Positions 1-8,415 are shown, numbered from the stretch's first letter. The stretch: 32,878 nucleotides of DNA from Oscillospiraceae bacterium (GCA_017412585.1 JAFPXK010000091.1:1-32878), one strand, 5' to 3'. Numbers and translations: made by a program. The notes: generated by a model from the letters alone, not told the origin.

Positions 1-612
1 GCCGAAGCCCTCGGTGGTGGCGCCGTAGGGCACGTAGTCCAGCAGGGACTGGCCGGTGGTGCGGATGACGGCGATGATGTCGGCGCCCTGCTTGGCGCCG
101 GCCTTGGCCTGGATGATATCCTCGTAGATATTGCCGGTGGCCACGATGATATAGAGATAGGGGCCCTCCTTGTCGCCGAAGCGGTTCAGGAACTCGTTGC
201 GCTTGGCCACGTTGCCCTTTATGCGCTCAATGGTCTTGTCCACATAGGGCTTAATGGCGGCGCGAATCTCCGCGTCGGAATGGGCGGGGACCTTGCTCAG
301 GTCCACATCGCCGGCGTCGATGGCCTCTGCCACGCCCTGGGGGTCCTTGCCGGTCTCGATGATGGCGTTACCGATGGTCCAGGCGGCGCCCAGGGGCAGC
401 AGGCCGTTGGCCATCAGGTGATCCACCAGCACGTTGGGCATGGGGACGTCCATATCGTTGACGCCATCGATACCCAGCAGACGGCAAACGGCGCGCTCCA
501 CCGTGACGGTGGTGTGCTGGTCGATGAAGCGCTGGGTATCGTCCGCAATCTTGGCGGCGGAGGCCCGGGCCTGATTGACCAGATCAAAATTCAAGCCGAG
601 TTTGCTTTCCAT
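1..612 (-). CDS. kamD: D-lysine/beta-lysine 5,6-aminomutase alpha subunit, partial (3' end outside window)
   Basis: This is the larger subunit of the B12- and PLP-dependent aminomutase that turns L-beta-lysine into 3,5-diaminohexanoate, the second step of lysine fermentation. The visible 204 codons begin MESKLGLNFDLVNQARA and include HTTVTVERAVCRLLGIDG, GPYLYIIVATGNIYEDI and IRTTGQSLLDYVPYG. I recognise these as closely similar to clostridial KamD. The start at 612 follows AGAGGT. The gene is the last visible one of the kal-kce-kdd-kamA-kamD operon, and kamE, the B12-binding subunit, is expected just beyond the left edge. Identity is confident; completeness cannot be judged. Confidence 0.95.
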   Translation of the reverse strand, partial: MESKLGLNFDLVNQARASAAKIADDTQRFIDQHTTVTVERAVCRLLGIDGVNDMDVPMPNVLVDHLMANGLLPLGAAWTIGNAIIETGKDPQGVAEAIDAGDVDLSKVPAHSDAEIRAAIKPYVDKTIERIKGNVAKRNEFLNRFGDKEGPYLYIIVATGNIYEDIIQAKAGAKQGADIIAVIRTTGQSLLDYVPYGATTEGFG

Positions 613-651
613 AGTGTTACCTCTTTATATAATGTCGAAATGGCAGCGCGG

Positions 652-679
652 CGGCGGGCCGGAGAAAGACGGCCCGCCG
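652..679 (-). promoter_or_regulatory. Intercistronic hairpin between kamA and kamD
   Basis: A perfect 10-bp stem (CGGCGGGCCG / CGGCCCGCCG) has an 8-nt loop. No U-run follows on the minus strand, so it is not an intrinsic terminator. By position it could slow decay or mark processing between the kamA and kamD messages. That role is inference. Confidence 0.6.
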
Positions 680-696
680 TCGGCATAAGAAATCGC

Positions 697-1947
697 TTAG
701 TGCTTGACGTGACGCTCGTTACGCAGCAGCTTGGTGGGCTCCAAGTAGCGCTGCAGCGTGCCCTCGGCCACCCAGGCCACGCCGGTCTTGTCCACCTTCT
801 TCTTGCCGGTGCAGACGTCGCAGTGGCAGTTCTGGACATAGTTGGCAGGCTCGGTGTAGGAGGTGATGACGCCCTCGAAGTTGCGCAGGATCACCTTGCG
901 CGGTGTCTGGGAGATGAGGTAGTTGGGCATAACGGGGGTCTTGCCGCCGCCGCCGGGGGCGTCCACCACGAAGGTGGGGATGCAGTAGCCGGAGGTATGG
1001 CCGCGGAGGGCCTCCATGATCTCGATGCCCTTGGACACGGGAGTGCGGAAGTGGCTCAGGCCCAGGGAGGGATCGCAGGCGTAGATGTAGTAGGGACGGA
1101 CGCGCATCTGCACCAGGCCGTGGACCAGCTCCATCATCACGTGGGTGCAGTCGTTGACGCCGGCCAGCAGCACGGACTGGTTACCCAGAGGGATACCGGC
1201 GTCAGCCAGCATGGCGCAGGCCTTGGCGGATTCGGGAGAGAACTCCTTGGGGGTGTTGAAGTGGGTGTTGAGCCAGATGGGGTGATACTTCTTCAGCATG
1301 TTGCACAGCTCGGGGGTGATACGCTGGGGACACACCACGGGGGTGCGGGAGCCCAGGCGAACGATCTCCACGTGGGGGATGGCGCGAACCTTGCTGATGA
1401 TGTACTCCAGCGTCTCATCGGAGACCATCAGGGCGTCACCGCCGGAGAGCAGCACGTCGCGGACCTCGGGATGGTTGGCCACGTACTCGATGCACTTGTC
1501 GATCTGCTGCATGGGCACCTCGCAGTCGTTCTGACCGGCGAAGCGGCGACGGGTGCAGTGGCGGCAGTACATGGAGCACTGGTCGGTGATGAGGAGCAGA
1601 ACACGGTCGGGATAGCGGTGGGTCAGGCCGGGGGTGGGAGAGTCGGTATCCTCGTGGAGGGGGTCGGCGTCCTCATAGTCGGCATAATCCAGCTCCTCGG
1701 CACGGGGAATGGCCATCTTGCGGATGGGATCGAAGGGATCGTCCAGGTCGATGAGGGACAGATAGTAAGGCGTGACAGCCATGCGCAGCTTGCCCAGGGT
1801 CTTGCGGACGCCCTCTTCCTCATCGGGGGTCAGGGTCATGTACTTCTTCAGGTCCTCAACCGTCTCAGCGCGGTTGTCCACCTGCCAATGCCAGTCGTTC
1901 CACAGCTCTTCGGGAACATCAGCAAACAGACCGTTACGAGTCTTCAT
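697..1947 (-). CDS. kamA: L-lysine 2,3-aminomutase
   Basis: Radical-SAM, PLP-dependent enzyme converting L-lysine to L-beta-lysine, the first step of lysine fermentation. The CxxxCxxC iron-sulfur motif is C124, C128 and C131 within DQCSMYCRHCTRRR. The chain ends with a cysteine-containing tail (NCHCDVCTG) typical of the clostridial enzyme. An in-frame GTG at 1953 lies only 2 nt from AAGGAG. The ATG at 1947 is 8 nt away and gives 416 residues, matching the family length, so I chose it. kdd lies upstream and kamD downstream, each across a GC-rich hairpin. Identity is very sure. Confidence 0.97.
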   Translation of the reverse strand: MKTRNGLFADVPEELWNDWHWQVDNRAETVEDLKKYMTLTPDEEEGVRKTLGKLRMAVTPYYLSLIDLDDPFDPIRKMAIPRAEELDYADYEDADPLHEDTDSPTPGLTHRYPDRVLLLITDQCSMYCRHCTRRRFAGQNDCEVPMQQIDKCIEYVANHPEVRDVLLSGGDALMVSDETLEYIISKVRAIPHVEIVRLGSRTPVVCPQRITPELCNMLKKYHPIWLNTHFNTPKEFSPESAKACAMLADAGIPLGNQSVLLAGVNDCTHVMMELVHGLVQMRVRPYYIYACDPSLGLSHFRTPVSKGIEIMEALRGHTSGYCIPTFVVDAPGGGGKTPVMPNYLISQTPRKVILRNFEGVITSYTEPANYVQNCHCDVCTGKKKVDKTGVAWVAEGTLQRYLEPTKLLRNERHVKH

Positions 1948-1995
1948 AATCACTTCTCCTTAAAATGAATCATGTGAGTGGGATAGGTACGGCAG

Positions 1996-2025
1996 GCCCG
2001 GGACGGCGGGGCGGCCGCCCCGGGC
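1996..2025 (-). promoter_or_regulatory. GC-rich hairpin between kdd and kamA
   Basis: GCCCGGG at 1996-2002 can pair with the mirror region ending at 2025, and the interior holds the perfect palindrome GGGGCGGCCGCCCC (2008-2021). No U-run follows on the minus strand. It is a second intercistronic hairpin in the same operon, so an RNA-processing or stability role is possible but unproven. Confidence 0.5.
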
Positions 2026-2034
2026 GCAGTTTAC

Positions 2035-3087
2035 TCAGCAATACTTCTCGTCGAACAGCTTGCGCAGCTTGGGATTCTCACGCAGCACGTCCAGGGTGAT
2101 CTGGGCGTGGTTCTTGGTGTAGCCGTTGCCCACGATCATGGTCACGTCCTTGCCGATGCCCTCGGCGCCCAGGGCCGCCTTGGTGAAGGAGGTGGCCATG
2201 GAGAAGAAGTACACCAGGCCGTCGTCGCGGACGGGCAGGATGGCGGACATCTCGCAGGACTCGATGTTGACGCAGCAGATGGACAGGTCGTACTCCTTGC
2301 CGCCGGTGACCTTCAGGGCCTCCTCCATGACCTCAACGGGCTTGGTGCAGTCGGCCACGATGACGTCGGTGTACACGCCCAGCTCCAGCAGAGCGGGAAC
2401 CTGCTTGGGGTTGCGGACAACGCCCACCACCTTGCCGTTGGGGCCCACCTTCTTCATGGCCTCCCAGCCGCACAGCACGCCGGACTTGCCGTTGGCGCCC
2501 AGAATCAGGACGTTGTCGCCCTCGTGGGGCAGCTTGCGGGCCTGGGCGGGAGCGCCGGCCACGTCCAGAGCGGCCAGGGCCAGAGGCTCGGACATATCCT
2601 CGGGCATCTTGCAGTACAGGGCGGACTCGAACAGGATGGCCTTGCCGATGATGTCCACACGGTCGATCTCCTTGTGGATGGCCAGGATCTTGTCAATCTT
2701 CAGGGGGGTCATGGACAGGGACACCAGGGAGACGATCTTGTCGCCTTCCTTCAGATCGAAGCCGGGCTTCTTCTTCAGGTCCTCGCCGATGTGGGCCACA
2801 ACGCCCTTGAACATGCCGCCGGAACCGGTGACGGGGTTCTGCTGCTTGCCGCGCTCGGCCACGATGCCCATAATCATCTCGCCGATCTTCTTCTCGTCGC
2901 CGCCGCAGGCGTCGGAGATCTGGGTGAAGGAGGCGGAGTCGATGTTCAGGGAGGTGACGTCGCAGACGATCTCGTTGGAGTAGACCTTGGACATATCGTT
3001 GTCGATTTTCCAGGCAGCCTGGGTCAGAACGCCCTTGGGCTCGATCACGCGGTGGGTGCCGTACTTGTTGCCTTTCAGCTCAGCCAT
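2035..3087 (-). CDS. kdd: L-erythro-3,5-diaminohexanoate dehydrogenase
   Basis: Oxidises 3,5-diaminohexanoate to 5-amino-3-oxohexanoate with NAD+, releasing ammonia, as the third step of lysine fermentation. The 350-residue product has a central dinucleotide-binding segment, LILGANGKSGVLCGWEAMK. Its N-terminus, MAELKGNKYGTHRVIEPKGV, is characteristic of Kdd. AGGAGG precedes the ATG at 3087 at normal spacing. It lies between kce and kamA in the order seen in known kam operons. No defect is visible. Confidence 0.95.
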   Translation of the reverse strand: MAELKGNKYGTHRVIEPKGVLTQAAWKIDNDMSKVYSNEIVCDVTSLNIDSASFTQISDACGGDEKKIGEMIMGIVAERGKQQNPVTGSGGMFKGVVAHIGEDLKKKPGFDLKEGDKIVSLVSLSMTPLKIDKILAIHKEIDRVDIIGKAILFESALYCKMPEDMSEPLALAALDVAGAPAQARKLPHEGDNVLILGANGKSGVLCGWEAMKKVGPNGKVVGVVRNPKQVPALLELGVYTDVIVADCTKPVEVMEEALKVTGGKEYDLSICCVNIESCEMSAILPVRDDGLVYFFSMATSFTKAALGAEGIGKDVTMIVGNGYTKNHAQITLDVLRENPKLRKLFDEKYC

Positions 3088-3134
3088 TGTAATATTCCTC
3101 CTAAAAATGATTTTATATAAATGTGTTTACCAAC

Positions 3135-3962
3135 TTACTGCAGAGGCTTGAGGGAGAGAATCTCGCGGGCCTCGGCGGGGGTGGCGATCTCGCGGCCCAG
3201 CTCCTTGGCCAGGCGCACCACCTTGGCCACCAGCTCGCCGTTGGAGGCGGCCTTCTGGCCCTTGCCCAGGTAGACGTTGTCCTCAAAGCCCACGCGGACG
3301 TTGCCGCCCATGGCGATGCCGGCGGCGGCCATGGTCCAGGCGCTGCGGCCCACGCCGGTGACGGTCCAGGTGGAGCCGGCGGGGATCTTGTTCACCAGGA
3401 ACCACAGGTTCTCCACGGTGGCGGGGGTGCAGCCGTTGACGCCCAGCACGAAGTTGAACTGCATGGGGGCGCCGGGCACCTCACCCTTCCGGGCCATGGT
3501 GAGAATGGTATCCAGGTGGCCGATCTCGAAGCACTCATACTCGGGCTTGATGCCGTTCTCGATCATGCGCTTGCCGAAGGCCCGCATGGTGGGCATGGTG
3601 TTGTCGAAAATCTCGTCGCCGAAGTTGCAGGTGCCGCAGTCCAGAGTGGCCATCTCGGGGAACAGCTCGGTGGGCTGCAGACGCTCCTCGGGGCTCATGC
3701 CGGTGGCGCCGCCGGTGGAGGGGATCATGATGACATCGGGCAGCTCCTTGCGGATGGCGTCCATCACCACGCGGAAGCGCTCACGGTCCTGGGTGGGGGT
3801 GCCGTCGTCCTCGCGGACGTGGATGTGCAGAATGGCTGCGCCGGCCTCGTAGGCGGACTTGGCCTCACGGACCATCTCCTCCACAGTGTAGGGCACGGCG
3901 GGGTTGGAGGCCTTGGTGACCTCGGCGCCGCAGATGGCGGCGGTGATAATCAGCTTCTCCAT
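3135..3962 (-). CDS. kce: 3-keto-5-aminohexanoate cleavage enzyme (BKACE family)
   Basis: Zn-dependent, TIM-barrel enzyme condensing 5-amino-3-oxohexanoate with acetyl-CoA to give acetoacetate and 3-aminobutyryl-CoA. In the 275-residue product the metal ligands are visible as H46 and H48 in LHIHVREDDG. The conserved acidic residue is E227 in GFEDN. PSTGG near residue 83 is also typical of the former DUF849 family. The gene sits 15 bp downstream of kal and 47 bp upstream of kdd. BKACE proteins accept various beta-keto acids, but the neighbours settle the substrate as the lysine intermediate. Confidence 0.95.
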   Translation of the reverse strand: MEKLIITAAICGAEVTKASNPAVPYTVEEMVREAKSAYEAGAAILHIHVREDDGTPTQDRERFRVVMDAIRKELPDVIMIPSTGGATGMSPEERLQPTELFPEMATLDCGTCNFGDEIFDNTMPTMRAFGKRMIENGIKPEYECFEIGHLDTILTMARKGEVPGAPMQFNFVLGVNGCTPATVENLWFLVNKIPAGSTWTVTGVGRSAWTMAAAGIAMGGNVRVGFEDNVYLGKGQKAASNGELVAKVVRLAKELGREIATPAEAREILSLKPLQ

Positions 3963-3977
3963 TCTCTCTGCCCTGCC

Positions 3978-4379
3978 TTACTTCTCGATGGGCTTGCGCT
4001 GGCAGTCCTTGGGGGTGACGCAGGTGCCGTGGGCGCGGCAGACCACGATGGGCTCGGCCAGAACGTCGGCGGCGGAGGCGCTGATGTCGGGGCGGGAGAC
4101 GATGACCTTGCGGGCCTCGAACTTCATGGTGCGGGAGGTGTTGCCGATCTTCTCGATCTCGCCGTAGGCCTCGATGTAGTCGCCGGCATAGACGGGCGCC
4201 AGGAACTCGATGTTGTCGTAAGCGCAGAACAGGCCCTCATCGCCGTCGCACATGATGAGGAGCTCGGTGGCCACGTCGCCGAACAGGTGCACCATGTGGG
4301 CGCCGTCCACCAGGTTGCCGCCGTAGTGGGCGTCCTTGGCGCTCATACGCAGCCGCAGCAGGGATGTCATCTTTTCCAT
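3978..4379 (-). CDS. kal: 3-aminobutyryl-CoA ammonia-lyase
   Basis: Small hotdog-fold enzyme that removes ammonia from L-3-aminobutyryl-CoA to form crotonyl-CoA, which then feeds butyrate formation. The product is 133 residues. The start at 4379 follows AAGGAGG with good spacing. The reading frame is open further upstream through the riboswitch (to about 4565), but that extension has no ribosome site and overlaps a structured RNA. Motifs such as [20 protein letters not shown] and [16 protein letters not shown] fit the Kal family. It is the first gene of the kam operon and so lies directly under riboswitch control. Confidence 0.94.
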   Translation of the reverse strand: MEKMTSLLRLRMSAKDAHYGGNLVDGAHMVHLFGDVATELLIMCDGDEGLFCAYDNIEFLAPVYAGDYIEAYGEIEKIGNTSRTMKFEARKVIVSRPDISASAADVLAEPIVVCRAHGTCVTPKDCQRKPIEK

Positions 4380-4452
4380 AGTAGTTTCCTCCTTAAAAAA
4401 TTCTGACAAAATGGTTGCTGACGCTTCGACAGGGACTGACGAACCCCCGTCA

Positions 4453-4498
4453 AAAATAACAAAAGGGCGCCATCGGTCACTGCTATGACCAATAGCGC
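4453..4498 (-). terminator. Riboswitch-controlled terminator before kal
   Basis: On the minus strand GCGCTATTGGTCA (4498-4486) pairs with TGACCGATGGCGC (4479-4467). This gives 13 continuous pairs including two G-U, with a 6-nt loop, followed by CTTTTGTTATTTTT. The 5' arm contains CTATTG, which is also the 3' strand of lysine aptamer helix P1. Terminator and P1 therefore cannot form together. Confidence 0.85.
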
Positions 4499-4660
4499 TC
4501 CATGTCACAAAGGGCATGACAACAGTGCCGCTTACACGGCGCTGCCAAGGACGCGGCTCGGGCACGCCGCCTCCCTTCGGCGGAGCGCCCCTTCCCTGCC
4601 GGCCATCAAGGGCCGTACCTCATCCGACAGGTACCCTGCACTCCGCGCCTCTATTGCATA
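4490..4660 (-). ncRNA. Lysine riboswitch (L box) aptamer
   Basis: Read on the minus strand, the leader carries the lysine aptamer landmarks in order: AATAGAGGCGCGG, then GCCGAAGGGAGGCGGC, then a TGTCA/TGACA stem, then GGAGCGCTATTG. Helix P1 pairs CAATAG (4656-4651) with CTATTG (4495-4490). It can be extended by TATG/CATA across a 2-nt bulge. Its position between promoter and kal makes it the sensor for the lysine fermentation operon. Assignment is from recognised conserved blocks, not a covariance-model search. Confidence 0.9.
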
Positions 4661-4682
4661 TATCGAATTGTCTACACCCAAA

Positions 4683-4710
4683 ATTATAGCTTTTTTCCCG
4701 CTTTTGTCAA
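4683..4710 (-). promoter_or_regulatory. Sigma70-type promoter of the kam operon
   Basis: On the minus strand a consensus TTGACA (4710-4705) and TATAAT (4688-4683) are separated by 16 bp. Transcription would begin just before the lysine aptamer. Confidence 0.88.
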
Positions 4711-4750
4711 GGCGATTTCCCGGATTGGCCTTAATAACTTTTTGGCAATC

Positions 4751-4784
4751 AAATAAAAATTTCGCCCCGCCAGGCGGGGCGAAA
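4751..4784 (-). terminator. Terminator of kamB-kamC
   Basis: On the minus strand TTTCGCCCCGCC and GGCGGGGCGAAA (4784-4760) form a 12-bp perfect stem with one loop base, followed by ATTTTTATTT. It separates kamBC transcription from the riboswitch-controlled operon just downstream. Confidence 0.9.
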
Positions 4785-4819
4785 GGGGAAATATTATGTC
4801 AATCTGCACAGAAGGGGGC

Positions 4820-6280
4820 TCAATAGCTCTGCTCTATCTTGTCTAAAATCTCCGGCTTGAGGGAGAGCATGCGGCAGATGTTCAGGGCGTCCCGGGGGCA
4901 GTCGGACTTGCCCTCCACCCGGTAGAGGCCGTAGTTCATGTGGCGGGCGATGACGGCCACGCCGTCCTCGCCGGTGACGGACAGTTCCCGGCGGATGGCC
5001 TGGGGGTCCACGTCCCGGAGTCCGATAATCTGATAGTGGGCCCGGGCGCAGTCGGCCACCTTGTCGTAGTGGGTGGTGAGCAGGGAGATGGCGTGGACGT
5101 CGTTCAAATACCGGGTGACGGCCTGGACGATGACGGCGCCCTCGTCGGGGTTGGTACCCCGGGCGAACTCGTCCAGCAGGAACAGGGAGTAGCCCTGCTC
5201 CACCTCGTTCAAAGCCTTTTCAAACTGGACGATCTCGCTGCCGAAGCCGCTGAGGCCGGATTGGATGGACTGGAGGTCGTCAAAGAGCATCTTCACCGTA
5301 TGAAACAGGGGCATGCGGGCCTCCCGGGCGCACACCAGGAAACCGGCATGGAGCAGCAGCACGTTCAGGGCCACGGTCTTCATGGCCACGGATTTGCCGC
5401 CCATGTTGGCGCCGGTGATGACGGTGGCGCCCTGGTCCAGGGACACGGACACAGGCACGAAGGCACGGTGCTGCTCCGAGAGCAGATCCACCAGCTCCGG
5501 GTTCACCATATCGGTGAGGGTCAGCTCCGTCTCCGTAATGGTGGGGCGGACGCCGCCGTAGCGCACGGCGAACAGGGCCTTTTGCAGCATGAAGTCCAGG
5601 CGGCCTACCGCCTCGGCGTCGGCAAGCAGGTCATCCGCCATAGGGGCAAGCGCCGCGCCCATAGCCTTCCGCACCTTCATCTCCTCGCTCTCCTCCTCGG
5701 CGCAGATGCGGGTGCGTTTGAGGCGCAGGTCGTCCTTCTCCCCGTCGGTCCGGGCGTGGTAGAGGTGCTCCTCCACGTCCTTCTTGGCCTGGCGGATCTC
5801 TTTCAGGCGGGCGGTGGCGCTGTCGGGGATGTAGAAGCCCCGGCTGCCGGTGCCCTCCGGGTCCAGGATGGCCAGGGCGGGGGCGGGATCGTGGAAGGAC
5901 AAATCCTCAAAATGCACCAGGGCATCCGCCTGGGCGAACAGGGGCCGCAGCCCCTCCAGCCGCTGGAGGTAGCCCTTTATTTCAAACAATTCCACATGGT
6001 CGGGGGTCTCCCCGTCACGGCAGCGGCGGAGACTGGTGCGGATGTCCTTGATCTGGCACAGCAGCACCATGATTTTATCATAGGTATCCTTCAGTTCTCC
6101 CGCGGCCTCGGCGCAGCGCGCCACGTTGCCCAGCTCCACGTCCAGCTCGCGGCGCTCCGCCGGGGTGTAAAACCGCAGCTTCCGGATTTTCTCCTGGCCG
6201 AAGGGGGAGCAGCCGTGGAGGGTCTCCAGGGCGTATTGCAGGCCGATTTTCACTTTTTCGTCAAAGGTGACGGTAATCAT
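4820..6280 (-). CDS. kamC: MutS-like ATPase of lysine fermentation loci
   Basis: This 486-residue protein carries only the MutS core and ATPase region and lacks the N-terminal mismatch-recognition domain. The Walker A is GANMGGKS, with lysine at residue 296, and the Walker B-like segment is YSLFLLDEFARGTNPDEG. A conserved TTHYD follows. A MutS-family protein of this type is a known partner in kam gene clusters, where KamB/KamC are proposed to assist or reactivate the B12-dependent aminomutase. That role is proposed and unproven. The start overlaps the kamB stop by 4 bp (ATGA), implying translational coupling. Confidence 0.88.
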   Translation of the reverse strand: MITVTFDEKVKIGLQYALETLHGCSPFGQEKIRKLRFYTPAERRELDVELGNVARCAEAAGELKDTYDKIMVLLCQIKDIRTSLRRCRDGETPDHVELFEIKGYLQRLEGLRPLFAQADALVHFEDLSFHDPAPALAILDPEGTGSRGFYIPDSATARLKEIRQAKKDVEEHLYHARTDGEKDDLRLKRTRICAEEESEEMKVRKAMGAALAPMADDLLADAEAVGRLDFMLQKALFAVRYGGVRPTITETELTLTDMVNPELVDLLSEQHRAFVPVSVSLDQGATVITGANMGGKSVAMKTVALNVLLLHAGFLVCAREARMPLFHTVKMLFDDLQSIQSGLSGFGSEIVQFEKALNEVEQGYSLFLLDEFARGTNPDEGAVIVQAVTRYLNDVHAISLLTTHYDKVADCARAHYQIIGLRDVDPQAIRRELSVTGEDGVAVIARHMNYGLYRVEGKSDCPRDALNICRMLSLKPEILDKIEQSY

Positions 6281-7206
6281 GCAAGCTCCTCCTTCACGTT
6301 GATGACCGGGGCATCCACCGCCTCGGACATGGCCGCCATAAAGGCGTCTTTATCAAACCGCCAGCCGTAGGCGGACACAGGGTTCACGGTGACGCACAGG
6401 GTACGGGCGGACTGGGCCGTTTCCAGGTGAACGTCCCGCAGGGCCAGCTTGTCCAGGGTATCGGCGGTGAGCAGCACGCGACTGGGATCCAGCACCACGA
6501 TGCGGCCCCGGCGCAGCACGCCGCTCTTCAGCAGCGGCACCGCCATGGTGTCGGTGAGGGCGCCGGTGACCAGGGCCTCGCCGTTTTTCTTGAAGTCCTC
6601 CCCCAGGCCCTCCCCTGCCGCCGGGATGGTCTCCGCCTTGGGGAGATTCATCAGCCGGTAGATGTGGGCGGTGTCGGCCACCACCTTCTCCATGCTCATG
6701 TTGTAGCTGGCGCCGGTGCAGAGGATGACGCCCTCCGCCACCGCCCGGGCCCCCAGGCTCTTGCGGCCCAGAGCGCCGTCAATAACGGACTGGCAGGCCC
6801 CCAGGTCGAAAAAGTGCCGGGACACGGTCTGGAGCTGGGTGGTGATGGAGGGACCGGCAAGCTGGACGTAGCCGTCGCTGCGGGCGCGGAGGATCACCAC
6901 CTCGCCGATGGGGGTGGGGATGCCGGTGGTCATGACGATTTCCTTCGTCACGTCGCACAGCCGCAGCATATCCCTGGCGGTGGCGATCAGCGTGCCGGAG
7001 GGCACGTAGATGCTGGGCTTTTCCGTGCCGGTGACCACGTCGGTGGATTCGCCGTCACGGCCGATGGAGGTCAGGCCCAGCACACTGTCCCGGCGGCTGT
7101 GGCGCAAAAACCAGTTCAGCACCGTGGTTTTGCCCGCATTTTTGCACATGCCCACAATGGACATGGTTTTCACGCCGTGCAGGTCTTGCAGCAGGGCGTC
7201 GGTCAT
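6277..7206 (-). CDS. kamB: P-loop protein of lysine fermentation loci
   Basis: The 309-residue product has a P-loop, GMCKNAGKTT, near residues 19-28, soon after the start. It lacks any domain I can place in a well-studied GTPase family. I took the ATG at 7206 because AAGGAGT lies about 7 nt upstream. The open frame continues 37 codons further without a ribosome site. It is cotranscribed with kamC, and in known lysine fermenters the pair accompanies lysine 5,6-aminomutase. Reactivation of damaged cobalamin enzyme is the usual proposal, drawn from context. The gene diverges from the DUF421 gene across 145 bp. Confidence 0.85.
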   Translation of the reverse strand: MTDALLQDLHGVKTMSIVGMCKNAGKTTVLNWFLRHSRRDSVLGLTSIGRDGESTDVVTGTEKPSIYVPSGTLIATARDMLRLCDVTKEIVMTTGIPTPIGEVVILRARSDGYVQLAGPSITTQLQTVSRHFFDLGACQSVIDGALGRKSLGARAVAEGVILCTGASYNMSMEKVVADTAHIYRLMNLPKAETIPAAGEGLGEDFKKNGEALVTGALTDTMAVPLLKSGVLRRGRIVVLDPSRVLLTADTLDKLALRDVHLETAQSARTLCVTVNPVSAYGWRFDKDAFMAAMSEAVDAPVINVKEELA

Positions 7207-7351
7207 ACCACCACTCCTTTTCCTTCGTTTCGTTCCAATGAATAATGTTATCATACGCCGCCGAAAAAAGAAACCCCGGTTGGCACATATTTTTGCCCTG
7301 TGGCGCAAATACTCCACAGGAACGATTTTTCACCAAAAAGGAGGGCTGGCC

Positions 7352-8035
7352 ATGATAACGGCGCTGGTGCGGACGGTGATACTGTACGCTGTGCTGATCG
7401 TAGGGCTGCGGCTGACGGGCAAGCGGCAAATCGGGCAGCTGGAGCCCATTGAGCTGGTGCTGACCATGCTCATCAGCGACCTGGCGGCGGTGCCCATGCA
7501 GGACTTCGGCATCCCGCTGGTGAACGGCCTCATCCCCATCGCCGCGCTGCTGGCCATGAGCACCATGCTCAGCTGCCTGAACCTGCGCAGCGTGCGGTTC
7601 CGGGCGCTGGTGTGCGGCGAGCCCGCCATCGTCATACGGGAGGGCAGGCTGTGTCAGGACGCCATGCGGCGCAACCGGCTGACCCTGGACGAGGTGATGG
7701 AGGAGCTGCGCTCTCAGGGCGTGGGGGACTTGAAGGCGGTGAAGTACGCCGTGCTGGAGACCACGGGGCACCTGTCGGTGCTGCCCTACACCCGGGAGCA
7801 GGGGGTAACGCCCAGGCAGCTGGGCCTGACGGTGGAGGACGACGTGTTTCTGCCGGTGGTGGTCATCAACGACGGGCGGGTGATGACCAAGGCATTGGCA
7901 CGGCTGGGAAAGGACGATGCCTGGCTGCGCCAGCAGCTCTCCGCCCAGGGGCTTGACAGGACGGAAGACGTATTTTTGCTGACGGTGGGGCAGGACGGCG
8001 CGGTGACATTGGTGGCAAAGGAGGGGGCGGTATGA
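7352..8035 (+). CDS. DUF421 (YetF-type) membrane protein
   Basis: The product has 227 residues. Three hydrophobic segments lie near the N-terminus (about residues 3-20, 30-48 and 53-72), followed by a soluble domain with LRSQGVGDLKAVKYAVLETTGHLSVL. The latter is the hallmark of the DUF421/YetF family, membrane proteins of unclear function some of which are linked to spores or envelopes. Early motif GLRLTGKRQIGQLEPIELV is also typical. The ATG at 7352 follows AAGGAGGG; the frame is open upstream to 7010 only as antisense of kamB. It overlaps the next gene by 4 bp. Confidence 0.9.
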   Translation: MITALVRTVILYAVLIVGLRLTGKRQIGQLEPIELVLTMLISDLAAVPMQDFGIPLVNGLIPIAALLAMSTMLSCLNLRSVRFRALVCGEPAIVIREGRLCQDAMRRNRLTLDEVMEELRSQGVGDLKAVKYAVLETTGHLSVLPYTREQGVTPRQLGLTVEDDVFLPVVVINDGRVMTKALARLGKDDAWLRQQLSAQGLDRTEDVFLLTVGQDGAVTLVAKEGAV

Positions 8036-8412
8036 GAGCGCTGCGACTCTCCGCCGCCGTGCTGGCGGTGCTGTTTACGGTGTGTCTGGCGGCGGGAGCG
8101 GCCATTGACCGGCGGTGTGACGGCTGGCAGCAGCAGCTTGCTCAGGCGGAAAGCAGCGCCGCCCACGGCCATTGGCGGCGGGCGGAGGCACAGCTCACAG
8201 ACTTGCAGCAGGACTGGCAAAGGGCCCAGGGGCCGCTGCACATGGTGATGGAGCACGCGGAGATCGACAAGGCGGCGGAGCTGCTGCAGCGCTGCCTTGT
8301 GGCCTGCGGGCAAAAAGACGCCGCGGCGCTGCGCGTCGCGGCGGTGGGATTATCCATGCAGCTTGGGCATATCGCAGACATGGAACGGCTGAGCATGGAG
8401 AATATATTATGA
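8032..8412 (+). CDS. DUF4363-like small membrane-anchored protein
   Basis: A 126-residue protein with one N-terminal hydrophobic helix (about residues 4-24) and an alpha-helical, Gln/Glu-rich remainder that should lie outside the membrane. The start overlaps the DUF421 stop (ATGA), so the two are translationally coupled. DUF4363 proteins regularly pair with DUF421 proteins in Clostridia, and length and topology fit. Function is unknown. A strong terminator hairpin begins 3 bp after the stop. Confidence 0.75.
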   Translation: MRALRLSAAVLAVLFTVCLAAGAAIDRRCDGWQQQLAQAESSAAHGHWRRAEAQLTDLQQDWQRAQGPLHMVMEHAEIDKAAELLQRCLVACGQKDAAALRVAAVGLSMQLGHIADMERLSMENIL

Positions 8413-8415
8413 GCC

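Noticed and set aside
4380..4565. 62-codon N-terminal extension of kal
   Set aside because: It lies within the lysine riboswitch and terminator; the 4379 start has a strong ribosome site.
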